DNA of 64,000 bases from Streptomyces sp. NBC_00878 (GTDB taxonomy: Bacteria > Actinomycetota > Actinomycetes > Streptomycetales > Streptomycetaceae): assembly GCF_026341515.1 (NCBI RefSeq), contig NZ_JAPEOK010000001.1:806001-870000 (forward strand), read 5' to 3'. Below are positions 35,854 to 44,578 of the stretch, in pieces; within the stretch, counting starts at the first letter, position 1; each line of letters begins with the position of its first letter. A program made the position numbers and the translations under genes. A model generated the notes under the pieces. It ran no database searches. It worked only from the letters and a program-made list of their open reading frames with translations, and had not been told where the DNA came from.

Positions 35854-37005
35854 GTGAAAGTAGAACGCGAACTGCCATCCCGCGAGGCCTATGACCTGCT
35901 GGAACTGGTCATAGGCCTCGCGGACAAGGAGCTGGCACCACGGGCCGCCGACTTCGAGGACCAGGGCCGGTTCCCCCGCGAGATCTTCGGGCTGCTGGGC
36001 GAGGTCGGGCTGCTGACACTGCCGTTCAGCGAGGATCTCGGCGGCGGGGGCCAGCCCTACACGGTCTACCTCCAGGTGCTGGAAGAGATCGCCGCACGGT
36101 GGGCCGCGGTGGCCGTCGGCATGAGTGTGCACACGCTGTCCTGTCACCCGGTGACCACGTTCGGCACCGAGGCGCAGCGGGCCGAACTCCTGCCGTGGAT
36201 GCTGAGCGGCGAGGCCCTGGGCGCGTACTCCCTGTCCGAAGCCCACGCCGGTTCCGATCCCGGGGCGCTGCGCGCGTCCGCCGCACAGGCGCCGCACGGC
36301 TGGACCGCGCGGGGCACGAAGGCCTGGGTCACACACGGTGGCCAGGCCGACTTCTACACCGTGTTCCTGCGGACCTCCCCCGACGCGAGCCGGGGCATCT
36401 CCTGCTTCCACGTCGACGCCGACACGGCGGGGCTTGTCGCGGGAACACCGGAACGCAAGATGGGTCTGCGCAGCTCGACCACCGCCGAGATGCACTTCGA
36501 GGACGCGGCAATTCCCGAGGACAGACTCGTGGGCGCTCCTGGCCAGGGACTCCAGATCGCCCTGTCGGCGCTCGACGCGGGCCGGCTCGGTATCGCCGCG
36601 GTCGCCGTCGGCATCGCGCAGGCCGCGCTGAACTACGCGGTCGACTATGCCCGGGAGCGGCAGACGTTCGGGCGGCCGGTCATCGAGCACCAGGGCGTCG
36701 GATTCCTGCTGGCCGACATGGCCGCCAGGACCGAGGCCGCCCGGGCGACCTACCTGGTCGCCGCACGCCGCAAGGACAGCGGCCAGTCGTACACCCGGCA
36801 GGCCAGTGTGGCCAAGCTGATCGCGACCGATACGGCGATGGCGGTCACGACCGATGCGGTGCAGGTGCTCGGCGGCGCGGGATACGTGCTCGACCACCCG
36901 GTCGAACGGTTCATGCGGGAAGCGAAGATCACGCAGATCTTCGAAGGCACCAACCAGATCCAGCGCCTGGTGATCAGCCGTCAACTCGCGGGTCCCGCAC
37001 GCTGA
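35854..37005 (+). CDS. acyl-CoA dehydrogenase
   Basis: 383-aa FAD flavoenzyme oxidising a short or branched acyl-CoA to the 2-enoyl-CoA. Signatures: AYSLSEAHAGSDPGALR and WVTHGGQADFYTVF (FAD), GLRSSTTAEMHFED, and the catalytic base Glu364 in IFEGTNQIQRLVI. GTG start with GGAGAGGG upstream; a longer frame to 35776 has no support. Codons about 10-24 form a 17-bp perfect inverted repeat. First gene of the operon with 3-hydroxyacyl-CoA dehydrogenase and branched-chain dehydrogenase subunits, which favours isobutyryl/2-methylbutyryl-CoA as substrate. Confidence 0.93.
   Translation: MKVERELPSREAYDLLELVIGLADKELAPRAADFEDQGRFPREIFGLLGEVGLLTLPFSEDLGGGGQPYTVYLQVLEEIAARWAAVAVGMSVHTLSCHPVTTFGTEAQRAELLPWMLSGEALGAYSLSEAHAGSDPGALRASAAQAPHGWTARGTKAWVTHGGQADFYTVFLRTSPDASRGISCFHVDADTAGLVAGTPERKMGLRSSTTAEMHFEDAAIPEDRLVGAPGQGLQIALSALDAGRLGIAAVAVGIAQAALNYAVDYARERQTFGRPVIEHQGVGFLLADMAARTEAARATYLVAARRKDSGQSYTRQASVAKLIATDTAMAVTTDAVQVLGGAGYVLDHPVERFMREAKITQIFEGTNQIQRLVISRQLAGPAR
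35880..35923. repeat. 17-bp perfect inverted repeat inside the acyl-CoA dehydrogenase coding region
   Basis: Arms CCGCGAGGCCTATGACC and GGTCATAGGCCTCGCGG with a 10-bp loop, 27 bp after the start codon. The encoded peptide (SREAYDLLELVIGLADK) is an ordinary ACAD N-terminus. The stem would strongly fold in mRNA near the start. Confidence 0.85.
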
Positions 37006-37021
37006 CCGGCGCCACGACGCC

Positions 37022-37115
37022 AACCCTTCGCGTCTGGACACCAACCCTCGTGTCCGGACGCCGACCTCCACGTCTGGACACCAACTCCCGTGTCCGGACG
37101 CCAACCCTTCATGCC
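37022..37115. repeat. 20-bp tandem repeat, four units plus a partial
   Basis: Units of 20-21 bp alternate GTCTGGACACC and GTGTCCGGACGCC ends (e.g. AACCCTCGTGTCCGGACGCC), filling most of the 130-bp gap between acyl-CoA dehydrogenase and SDR genes. Each unit contains a GTCCGGAC or GTCTGGAC near-palindrome. Non-coding. Confidence 0.85.
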
Positions 37116-37135
37116 TACACGTGAGGAGAGCTGTC

Positions 37136-37897
37136 GTGCAGTATCGCGATGCCGTAGCCGTCGTCTCCGGCGGCGCTTCCGGCCTCGGGCGTGCCGTGGC
37201 CGAGAGGTTGCACTGGCAGGGAGCCACCGTGGTGGTTCTGGACCTGCCCACCGGCGCGGGCCGCGAGTTCGCCGACCATCTCGGCAAGCCCGCGCACTTC
37301 ATAGCGGCCGATGTCACGGACGAGTCCGCGGTGCGGGCGGCGTTCGCCGAGGCCGCTGAACTCGGCCCGCTGCGTGTGGCCGTCAACTGCGCCGGGGTGG
37401 CCACACCCGGACGGATCATCGGCAGCCGGGGGGTGCTCCCGCTCGACCAGTTCCGCCGCGTGGTGGACATCAACCTCGTGGGGACCTTCAACGTCCTCAG
37501 CAACGCCGCGGCGGTGATGGCCGGCAACGACCCCGTCGACGGTGACCGCGGGATCATCGTCTGCACCGCCTCCATCGCCGCGTACGACGGACAGATCGGG
37601 CAGGCCGCGTACGCCGCCAGCAAGGGCGGAGTCGTCTCGCTGACGTTGTCCGCCGCCCGGGACCTGGCGGACAAGGGCATCCGAGTGGTCACCGTCGCGC
37701 CCGGACTGTTCGACACCCCACTGATGGCGGGACTTCCGGAGAAGGCGCGTGCGGCGCTGGAGGTCTCCGTGCCCCACCCCTCCAGGCTGGGTGTGCCGGA
37801 CGAGTACGGCGCACTGGTCGAGCACATCATCGACAACCCCATGGTCAACGGCTGCGTGATCCGCCTCGACGGAGCACTCCGTATGGCACCGCGCTGA
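37136..37897 (+). CDS. 3-hydroxyacyl-CoA dehydrogenase, HSD17B10-like SDR
   Basis: 253-aa short-chain dehydrogenase of the type II 3-hydroxyacyl-CoA dehydrogenase group. SGGASGLGRAVAE cofactor motif, NCAGVATPGRIIG, and complete catalytic set: Ser in CTASIAAY, Tyr and Lys in AAYAASKGGVV. The insertion GRIIGSRGVLPLDQFRRVVDIN is characteristic of the HSD10 group, which oxidises 2-methyl-3-hydroxybutyryl-CoA in isoleucine breakdown. GTG start with GAGGAGAG 6 bp upstream. It follows the acyl-CoA dehydrogenase gene after a tandem-repeat spacer. Confidence 0.92.
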   Translation: MQYRDAVAVVSGGASGLGRAVAERLHWQGATVVVLDLPTGAGREFADHLGKPAHFIAADVTDESAVRAAFAEAAELGPLRVAVNCAGVATPGRIIGSRGVLPLDQFRRVVDINLVGTFNVLSNAAAVMAGNDPVDGDRGIIVCTASIAAYDGQIGQAAYAASKGGVVSLTLSAARDLADKGIRVVTVAPGLFDTPLMAGLPEKARAALEVSVPHPSRLGVPDEYGALVEHIIDNPMVNGCVIRLDGALRMAPR

Positions 37898-38000
37898 CGC
37901 GCCGAGGCACGTGCTGTCCAGTCATCCGCCGGCGCCCCCGATCGGCGGCGCAGCCGAAACGCGAACATCCGAAACGCGAGCATTCGAATCGAGATCCGCC

Positions 38001-39158
38001 ATGCCACGTAAGCAAGCCAAGTCGACCGCGGACGCCGAACCCGCCGACGGTCCGATCCAGTTCCTCTCGCCCGAGGGCGTGCTTGAGCCCGACAGCAGGC
38101 TCGAACTCCCTTCCAGGATCGACGGGATCGATCTGCTCGCGCTCTACCGGGACATGGCGCTGGTACGCCGCCTGGATTCCGAGGCGATCGCGCTCCAGCG
38201 TCAGGGGGAACTGGGGCTGTGGCCTTCACTGCGTGGTCAGGAGGCGGCCCAGGTCGGTGCGGCCTACGCGCTGGCCGAGCAGGACATGGTGTTCCCCACC
38301 TACCGTGAACACGGCGTGGCCTGGTGCCGCGGACTCGATCCGGTGTCGCTCCTCGGTCTCTTCCGCGGTTCGACCCTGGGCGGCTGGAACCCGTACGAGC
38401 GTCGCTTCGGCCTCTACAACCTGGTCATCGGCGCACAGACCCTGCACGCAGTCGGCTACGGCATGGGCCTGGTCCGGGACGACGCGATCGGCTCCGGGGA
38501 CGACACACGTGACACCGCGGTGCTGGTCTTCCTCGGTGACGGAGCCCTGAGCGAGGGCGAGACCAACGAGGCGTTCCTCTGGGCCGCCGCCCAGAACCTC
38601 CCCGTGGTCTTCTTCTGCCAGAACAACCAGTGGGCCATCTCCGCTCCTTACAGCGTGCAGAGCCGAGTTCCCGTCGCTCAGCGCGCGACCGGCTTCGGCT
38701 TTCCCGGCGTGTCCGTGGACGGCAATGACGTACTGGCTTGTCTCGGGGCGACCAGTGAGGCGCTGACCCGCGCCCGGTCCGGCGGCGGGCCGACCCTGAT
38801 CGAGGCGGTGACCTACCGGATCAATGCGCACACCACCGCCGACGACGCGACGCGTTACCGCCCGTCCGCCGAGACCGAGGAGTGGACGGCGAAGGATCCG
38901 CTGGAGCGGCTGCGCCTGCACCTCACAGCGAGCGGCGGAGCCGACGAGGCGTTCTTCGCCGACATCGAGCGACGGGAACAGGAACTGGCCGAACACCTGA
39001 GGGCGGGGTGCCGGGCGCTGCCCGCGCCTGACGATGCCTCGTCGTTCGAGAACACCTACACCGAAATGCCGGCGGAGCTCAGGCGCCAACTGGCCGAGCA
39101 CACGGAGTTCCTCGCCGCCGGGTTCCTCGCCGACCAGGAGATCGGAGCCACTCGATGA
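38001..39158 (+). CDS. bkdA: branched-chain 2-oxoacid dehydrogenase E1 alpha subunit
   Basis: 385-aa thiamine-diphosphate subunit. The TPP motif GDGALSEGETNEAFLWAAAQNLPVVFFCQNN is complete; TYREHGVAWCRG and YRINAHTTADDATRYR (phosphorylation-loop equivalent) are typical. Together with E1 beta it decarboxylates 2-oxo acids from Val, Leu and Ile and passes the acyl group to E2. Pyruvate- or acetoin-specific E1 are alternatives; the ACAD and HSD10-like neighbours favour branched-chain substrates. ATG chosen; upstream frame to 37911 lacks homology. Overlaps the E1 beta gene by 4 bp (ATGA). Confidence 0.9.
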   Translation: MPRKQAKSTADAEPADGPIQFLSPEGVLEPDSRLELPSRIDGIDLLALYRDMALVRRLDSEAIALQRQGELGLWPSLRGQEAAQVGAAYALAEQDMVFPTYREHGVAWCRGLDPVSLLGLFRGSTLGGWNPYERRFGLYNLVIGAQTLHAVGYGMGLVRDDAIGSGDDTRDTAVLVFLGDGALSEGETNEAFLWAAAQNLPVVFFCQNNQWAISAPYSVQSRVPVAQRATGFGFPGVSVDGNDVLACLGATSEALTRARSGGGPTLIEAVTYRINAHTTADDATRYRPSAETEEWTAKDPLERLRLHLTASGGADEAFFADIERREQELAEHLRAGCRALPAPDDASSFENTYTEMPAELRRQLAEHTEFLAAGFLADQEIGATR

Positions 39159-40123
39159 GCATCTCCATGGTCAAGGCCCTCAACAACGGGCTGCGCAAAG
39201 CCCTTCAGGACGATCCCAAAGTCCTGCTGATGGGTGAGGACATCGGGCGCCTCGGCGGGGTGTTCCGCGTCACCGATGGTCTACAGAAGGAATTCGGCAG
39301 CCTGAGAGTCATCGACACCCCCCTCGGTGAGGCGGGCATCGTCGGCTCCGCCGTCGGACTCGCCCTGCGCGGTTACCGCCCGGTCTGCGAGATCCAGTTC
39401 GACGGCTTCGTCTACCCGGCCGTCAACCAGATCATCAGCCAGCTCGCGAAGCTCCGGCACCGCTCGGGCGGTGTGATCACCCTGCCCGTGGTCATCCGCA
39501 TCCCGTTCGGCGGCGGCATCGGCTCCATCGAGCACCACTCGGAATCGCCCGAGGTCTACTTCGCCCACACCGCCGGGCTCAAGGTCGTCACCTGCTCCAA
39601 CCCGCAGGACGCATACGACATGATCCGCCAGGCCGTGGACGACGACGATCCGGTGATCTTCCTCGAACCCAAGCGGCACTACTGGACCAAGGGAGAGGTC
39701 ACCGACGGGACGCCGGCACCGTTCGCCCGGGCCCGCGTGCTGCGTTCGGGCACCGACGCGACCCTCATCGCGTACGGCCCCATGGTCCCGGCGGCTCTCG
39801 AAGCGGCCGAGTCCGCCGCCGATGAAGGCCGCAGCGTCGAGGTCATCGACCTGCGCAGCCTGTCACCGCTGGACCTGGACACCGTACGGGAGTCCGTCCA
39901 CCGCACCGGACGGGCCCTGGTCACCCACGAGGCCTCCCTGTCCCACGGGTTCGGGGCGGAGCTGGCCGCGAGGATCCAGCAGGAGGAGTTCCACTTCCTC
40001 GAAGCGCCGGTTCTCCGGATCACCGGATATGACACCCCGTACCCGCCGAGCCGCCTTGAGTCGGACTGGCTTCCGGGGGTCGACCGGATCCTCGATGCCC
40101 TCGACCGCAGCATGAGCTACTAG
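39155..40123 (+). CDS. bkdB: branched-chain 2-oxoacid dehydrogenase E1 beta subunit
   Basis: 322-aa partner of E1 alpha in the alpha2-beta2 decarboxylase. N-terminal LLMGEDIGRLGGVFRVTDGL, DTPLGEAGIVGSAVGLAL, the transketolase pyrimidine domain EIQFDGFVYPAVNQI and HHSESPEVYF; the C-terminal domain has DLRSLSPLDLDTV and THEASLSHGFGAELAARI. Start ATG overlaps the stop of E1 alpha; E2 follows after 19 bp with GAGGAGG. Full family length. Confidence 0.94.
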   Translation: MSISMVKALNNGLRKALQDDPKVLLMGEDIGRLGGVFRVTDGLQKEFGSLRVIDTPLGEAGIVGSAVGLALRGYRPVCEIQFDGFVYPAVNQIISQLAKLRHRSGGVITLPVVIRIPFGGGIGSIEHHSESPEVYFAHTAGLKVVTCSNPQDAYDMIRQAVDDDDPVIFLEPKRHYWTKGEVTDGTPAPFARARVLRSGTDATLIAYGPMVPAALEAAESAADEGRSVEVIDLRSLSPLDLDTVRESVHRTGRALVTHEASLSHGFGAELAARIQQEEFHFLEAPVLRITGYDTPYPPSRLESDWLPGVDRILDALDRSMSY

Positions 40124-40142
40124 AGAGGAGGTGCGGGTCACC

Positions 40143-41489
40143 GTGTCGAAAGAGCAAGTTTTCCTGCTGCCCGATGTCGGCGAGGGCCTCACCGAGGCCG
40201 AGATTCTGCAGTGGGCCGTGCGGGTGGGCGACTCCGTGGAGATCAACCAGGTCATCGTCGAGGTGGAAACGGCCAAGGCCGCCGTCGAACTGCCCTCTCC
40301 GTATGCGGGTGTTGTCGGGACGCTGCACGCGCAGGACGGGGAGACCCTGCCCGTGGGCAAACCCCTCATCACCATCCTCAGTGACGTCAGCGGCGCTCCC
40401 GACGCGACGGAACCTCCGGCCGCGGACGCGGCAGCGGCTTCCGACAGGGAGGCGCTGCTGGTGGGGTACGGCCCGCAGGAGGGCAGCGGTCGCCGCAGAC
40501 GCCGTCGGTCCGGGGCCCCGCCATCGCCGCCCGCGACCCGGCCAACAGCGCCGGCCCCCGTCCAGGCAGCGGACACGGCACCGGCCACCGAGCGGACGGC
40601 GGCCAAGCCCCCCGTCCGCAAACTCGCCAAGGACCTGGGCGTCGACATCACCACCGTCACCCCCACAGGCCCTGTGGGCACCGTCACCCGCGACGACGTA
40701 CGGCGGGCGGCGGAGGCCGGTGCAGCGGCGGCCGAACCCGTGGCGGCGGAAGCTCCGAAGGTCGGGGCCCCGGAGGGCGCGGCCGAGACCCGCGTCCCGA
40801 TTCGCGGCGTACGCAAGCACACCGCGGCCGCCATGGTCGCGTCCGCGTTCACGGCACCGCACGTCACCGAGTTCATGACGGTCGACATCACGGCGACCAT
40901 GCGGCTGCGCGACACGGTGGCCGCCCGCCGCGAGTTCCGCGATCTGCGCGTCACGCCGCTGCTGTTCGTGGCCCGGGCACTCCTGCTGGCCCTGCGCAAC
41001 ACCCCTGAGGCGAACGCCAGTTGGGACGAGCCGGCGCAGGAGATCGTGCTCAAGCACTACGTCAACCTGGGCATCGCCGCCGCGACCGGGCGAGGGCTCA
41101 TCGTCCCCAACATCAAGCACGCCGACCGGATGTCGCTGCGGGAACTCGCCGAAGCACTCGCCGCGCTCACCAGCACCGCCCGCGACGGCAGGACAACGCC
41201 CCAGTCGATGATGGACGGAACCATCACCATCACGAACGTCGGCGTGTTCGGCGTGGACACGGGAACGCCGATCCTCAACCCGGGCGAGGCGGCCATCCTC
41301 GCCATGGGTGCCATCCGCCGTACCCCCTGGGTCGTGACCGACGCGTCGGGGACCGAGACCATCGAGCCACGGTGGGTCACCCAGCTGGCACTGTCCTTCG
41401 ACCATCGCCTCGTCGACGGCCAGCAGGGCTCCCAGCTGCTGGCCGACCTGGCCGCCTTCCTGCACGACCCCGGGCTGGCGATGCTCTGA
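40143..41489 (+). CDS. bkdC: branched-chain 2-oxoacid dehydrogenase E2, dihydrolipoamide acyltransferase
   Basis: 448 aa. Lipoyl domain at residues 1-80 with lipoylated Lys45 in VEVETAKAAVEL; Ala/Pro-rich linker; E1/E3-binding domain at about 155-190 (RKLAKDLGVDITTVTPTGPVG); catalytic domain at about 220-448 with active-site His421 in SFDHRLVDGQ. GTG start preferred, 11 bp after GAGGAGG; an earlier GTG overlaps that site. Last gene of the operon; no E3 (lipoamide dehydrogenase) gene is adjacent, so it must use one made elsewhere. Confidence 0.94.
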   Translation: MSKEQVFLLPDVGEGLTEAEILQWAVRVGDSVEINQVIVEVETAKAAVELPSPYAGVVGTLHAQDGETLPVGKPLITILSDVSGAPDATEPPAADAAAASDREALLVGYGPQEGSGRRRRRRSGAPPSPPATRPTAPAPVQAADTAPATERTAAKPPVRKLAKDLGVDITTVTPTGPVGTVTRDDVRRAAEAGAAAAEPVAAEAPKVGAPEGAAETRVPIRGVRKHTAAAMVASAFTAPHVTEFMTVDITATMRLRDTVAARREFRDLRVTPLLFVARALLLALRNTPEANASWDEPAQEIVLKHYVNLGIAAATGRGLIVPNIKHADRMSLRELAEALAALTSTARDGRTTPQSMMDGTITITNVGVFGVDTGTPILNPGEAAILAMGAIRRTPWVVTDASGTETIEPRWVTQLALSFDHRLVDGQQGSQLLADLAAFLHDPGLAML

Positions 41490-41552
41490 GGCGGAGGTGC
41501 GGCGACGGATCGTGTAGGGATACGGGCCCGTGCACGGTGCCTACACCACCAC

Positions 41553-43445
41553 CTACACCACCACCTGCTCCGCCACAGCGATGGCCGGCTTCTTGAACTG
41601 TGTCCGGTACAGCTCCGCGTACCGCCCGTCCGCCGCGAGCAGTTGCTCGTGGGTGCCGCGTTCCACGATGCGGCCCGCCTCGACGACGAGGATCAGGTCC
41701 GCGGTCCGTACCGTCGAGAGCCGGTGGGCGATGACGAGGGCCGTGCGGCCTTCCAGGGCCTCGGCGAGTGCCTCCTGCACGGCGGCCTCGGAGGTGTTGT
41801 CCAGGTGGGCCGTCGCCTCGTCGAGGACCACCACCCGCTGGCGGGCCAGGAGCAGCCGGGCGATGGTCATGCGCTGGCGTTCGCCGCCGGAGAGGCGGTA
41901 GCCGCGCTCGCCCACGACCGTGTCGAGGCCGTCGGGCAGGGCGCGCACGAGGTCATCGAGGCGCGCCCGGCGCAGGACGTCCCACAGGTCGTCCTCGTGG
42001 GCGTCGGGCCGGGCGAGCAGCAGGTTGGCGCGGACCGAGTCGTGGAAGAGGTGGCCGTCCTGGGTGACCATGCCGAGGGTGGCCCGCATCGATTCGGCGC
42101 TCAGGTCGCGGACGTCGACGCCGCCGATGCGTACGGAGCCCTCGTCGGTGTCGTACAGCCGTGGCAGCAGTGCGGCGACGGTCGACTTGCCTGCGCCGGA
42201 CGAGCCGACGAGGGCGACGGTCTGGCCGGGTTCGGCGCGGAAGGAGATGCCGTGCAGGACTTCGGCGCCGCCGCGGGTGTCGAGTGCGGCGACCTCTTCC
42301 AGGGAGGCGAGGGAGACTTTGTCGGCGGAGGGGTAGGCGAAGCGGACGTCGGTGAACTCGACGGAGGCCGGGCCGTCGGGGACCGCTCGGGCGTCCGGTT
42401 TCTCGTCGATCAGCGGCTTCAGGTCGAGGACTTCGAAGACCCGCTCGAAGCTGACGAGGGCGGTCATGACCTCGACCCGGGCGCCCGCCAGGGAGGTGAG
42501 CGGCGCGTACAGGCGGGTCAGGAGCAGGGCGAGCGAGACGACGGCGCCCGGTTCCAGGCTGCCGCGCAGGGCGAACCAGCCGCCGAGGCCGTAAACGAGG
42601 GCGAGCGCGAGCGCGGAGACGAGGGTCAGGGCCGTGATGAACGCGGTCTGGGCCATCGCCGTGCGCACCCCGATGTCCCGCACGCGCCGGGCGCGCGCCG
42701 CGAACTGCGCGGACTCCTCACCGGGCCGGCCGAAGAGCTTGATCAGTGTGGCACCGGGCGCGGAAAAGCGTTCGGTCATCCGGGTACCCATGGACGCGTT
42801 CAGGTCGGCGGCCTCGCGCTGGAGCTTGGCCATCCTGCTGCCCATCCGGCGGGCGGGCACCACGAACACCGGGAGCAGGACGAGCGCGAGCAGCGTGATC
42901 TGCCAGGACAGGGTGAGCATCACGGCGAGGGTGAGCAGCAGGGTCACGAGGTTGCTGACGACTCCGGAGAGGGTGTTGCTGAACGCCCGCTGGGCGCCGA
43001 TCACGTCGTTGTTGAGACGACTGACGAGTGCACCCGTACGAGTGCGTGTGAAGAACGCGACCGGCATGCGCTGTACATGATCGAAGACCGCTGTCCGCAG
43101 ATCGAGGATCAGTCCTTCGCCGAGGGTCGCCGAGAGCCAGCGGCCCACCAGCCCGAACGCCGCCTCGGCGAACGCGATGAGGGCGATGAGCAGGGCGAGT
43201 CGTACGACCGTGCTCTCGTCGCCGCCGGACACGATCGCGTCCACGACGCGTCCGGCGAGGACCGGTGTGGCCACGGCGAGCAGTGCCGTCACCACACTGA
43301 GCACCACGAACCGGACGATTCGGGGGCGGTGCGGGCGGGCGAACCCGGCGATGCGGCGAAGGGTGGCGCGGGCGAAGGGGCGGCGTTCCTGCTGGGCGTT
43401 CATGACGCTGTGGAGCTGCATCCAGGCGGTGGTCTCCATACTCAT
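41553..43445 (-). CDS. ABC transporter, fused permease and ATPase
   Basis: 630-aa half-transporter of the MsbA/multidrug exporter type. Six membrane segments in residues 40-325, then the ATPase: Walker A GSSGAGKST (414-422), signature RLSGGERQRM, Walker B VVVLDEATAHLD, and H-loop IAHRLSTV. Probably a homodimeric exporter of lipids or drugs; no partner half-transporter adjacent. The 3' end carries a duplicated 12-bp unit, giving Val-Val-Val-stop followed by a second copy of the same. ATG at 43439 is an alternative start. Confidence 0.93.
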   Translation of the reverse strand: MSMETTAWMQLHSVMNAQQERRPFARATLRRIAGFARPHRPRIVRFVVLSVVTALLAVATPVLAGRVVDAIVSGGDESTVVRLALLIALIAFAEAAFGLVGRWLSATLGEGLILDLRTAVFDHVQRMPVAFFTRTRTGALVSRLNNDVIGAQRAFSNTLSGVVSNLVTLLLTLAVMLTLSWQITLLALVLLPVFVVPARRMGSRMAKLQREAADLNASMGTRMTERFSAPGATLIKLFGRPGEESAQFAARARRVRDIGVRTAMAQTAFITALTLVSALALALVYGLGGWFALRGSLEPGAVVSLALLLTRLYAPLTSLAGARVEVMTALVSFERVFEVLDLKPLIDEKPDARAVPDGPASVEFTDVRFAYPSADKVSLASLEEVAALDTRGGAEVLHGISFRAEPGQTVALVGSSGAGKSTVAALLPRLYDTDEGSVRIGGVDVRDLSAESMRATLGMVTQDGHLFHDSVRANLLLARPDAHEDDLWDVLRRARLDDLVRALPDGLDTVVGERGYRLSGGERQRMTIARLLLARQRVVVLDEATAHLDNTSEAAVQEALAEALEGRTALVIAHRLSTVRTADLILVVEAGRIVERGTHEQLLAADGRYAELYRTQFKKPAIAVAEQVVV

Positions 43446-43613
43446 GCGACCGACCGTAGGACCTCAAGCCTTCTTGAGGTCAACAACGACGCGGTCAACA
43501 ACGGCGCGGTGACGAGTGCGCGGGCGCACGACCCGATGCCGTGCCCGGCGCGTCAGCCGCTGTCCCCATGCCCGCAACCTCACGTTGGTGCGGCGTGGAG
43601 AGCCTGTACCGAT

Positions 43614-44576
43614 GTGACGTTCGAACGCTTGCGCCATGGCCTCCCCAGACGTCTTCCGGTCCGGCAGATCCTGTGCCTCCTCCCGCTCGCCCTCGTGGCC
43701 GTGGTCGCGGTGCGGCATCGGGACGTGCTCGCCGAGGGCTTCGGACACCTGGCGTCGGCGAAGTGGCCGTGGCTGCTGGCCGCGGTCGCCGCGACCTGTC
43801 TGACCTGGGTGGCGGCTGCCGTCACCCGGCAGGGCGCGCTCGTCGAACGGCTGCCCGTACTGCGGTTGCTGGCCACGCAGTTCGCGGCGGGCGCCGCCAA
43901 CCATCTGCTGCCGACGGGACTTGGCGCCAGCGCCGTGAATCTGCGGTTCATGACGGTGTGCGGGGTACCGCTGGCACGTTCGTCGGCGGCGCTCGCGCTC
44001 TATCTGCTCGCGGAGTCCATCGCCCGGGTCGGACTGCTGCTGGCCCTCCTGATCGCCTTCCCCGACGCGCTGCGGGTCGGCTCGCTCCTCCCGGACGGCG
44101 CGATCGGCCCGCTGCTGCTCGTCGTCGGAGCGGTGGCGTGTGTCGCGGTGGCGGTCCTGCTGCTCGTACGACGGGTGCGTACCGTCGTGTTCACCTTCCT
44201 GCGGACCGCGCTCGGCGAGGCGCGGTCCGTGCACACGCGGCCGGCCCGCGCGCTCGCGCTGTGGGGCGGGTCGCTCTCCTTCCCCATATTCCAGGCGGCC
44301 GGACTGGCCGCGGTGGGACAGGCACTCGGGCTGTCGGTGCCGCCGCTGCACATGGCGCTCGCGTATCTGGCGGCCACGGTGGCCGTCGCGCTGGTGCCGA
44401 CGCCGGGCGGGATCGGCTCGGTGGAGGCCGCGCTGATCGTGGCGCTGGTGGCGGCGGGCGCCCCGGTGGCGGTGGCGACGGGGGTGGTGCTCGCCTACCG
44501 CATCATCACGGTGTGGCTGCCGTTGCTGCCGGGGGCGCTGACGTTGGGCGCGCTCGTGCGGCTGAAGATGATCTGA
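43614..44576 (+). CDS. YbhN/AglD-like flippase-type membrane protein
   Basis: 320-aa integral membrane protein of the lysylphosphatidylglycerol-synthase transmembrane (UPF0104) family, without the synthase domain. About eight hydrophobic segments; family hallmarks AAGAANHLLPTGLGASAVNLRFM and VALVPTPGGIGSVEAALIVAL. Probably moves or binds a lipid or polyprenyl intermediate. GTG start with GGAG 12 bp upstream. The long open frame extending left to 41643 is only the antisense of the ABC gene. The MITE-like element begins 2 bp after its stop codon. Confidence 0.85.
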   Translation: MTFERLRHGLPRRLPVRQILCLLPLALVAVVAVRHRDVLAEGFGHLASAKWPWLLAAVAATCLTWVAAAVTRQGALVERLPVLRLLATQFAAGAANHLLPTGLGASAVNLRFMTVCGVPLARSSAALALYLLAESIARVGLLLALLIAFPDALRVGSLLPDGAIGPLLLVVGAVACVAVAVLLLVRRVRTVVFTFLRTALGEARSVHTRPARALALWGGSLSFPIFQAAGLAAVGQALGLSVPPLHMALAYLAATVAVALVPTPGGIGSVEAALIVALVAAGAPVAVATGVVLAYRIITVWLPLLPGALTLGALVRLKMI

Positions 44577-44578
44577 GC

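Noticed and set aside
35764..38229. 821-codon minus-strand frame opposite the acyl-CoA dehydrogenase and SDR genes
   Set aside because: Low-complexity composition (Arg, Ala, Ser, Pro), no domain, and antisense to two clearly real genes.
41643..44576. 977-codon open frame on the plus strand
   Set aside because: Its first two thirds are the antisense of the ABC transporter gene, kept open by GC bias; only 43614-44576 encodes a real protein.
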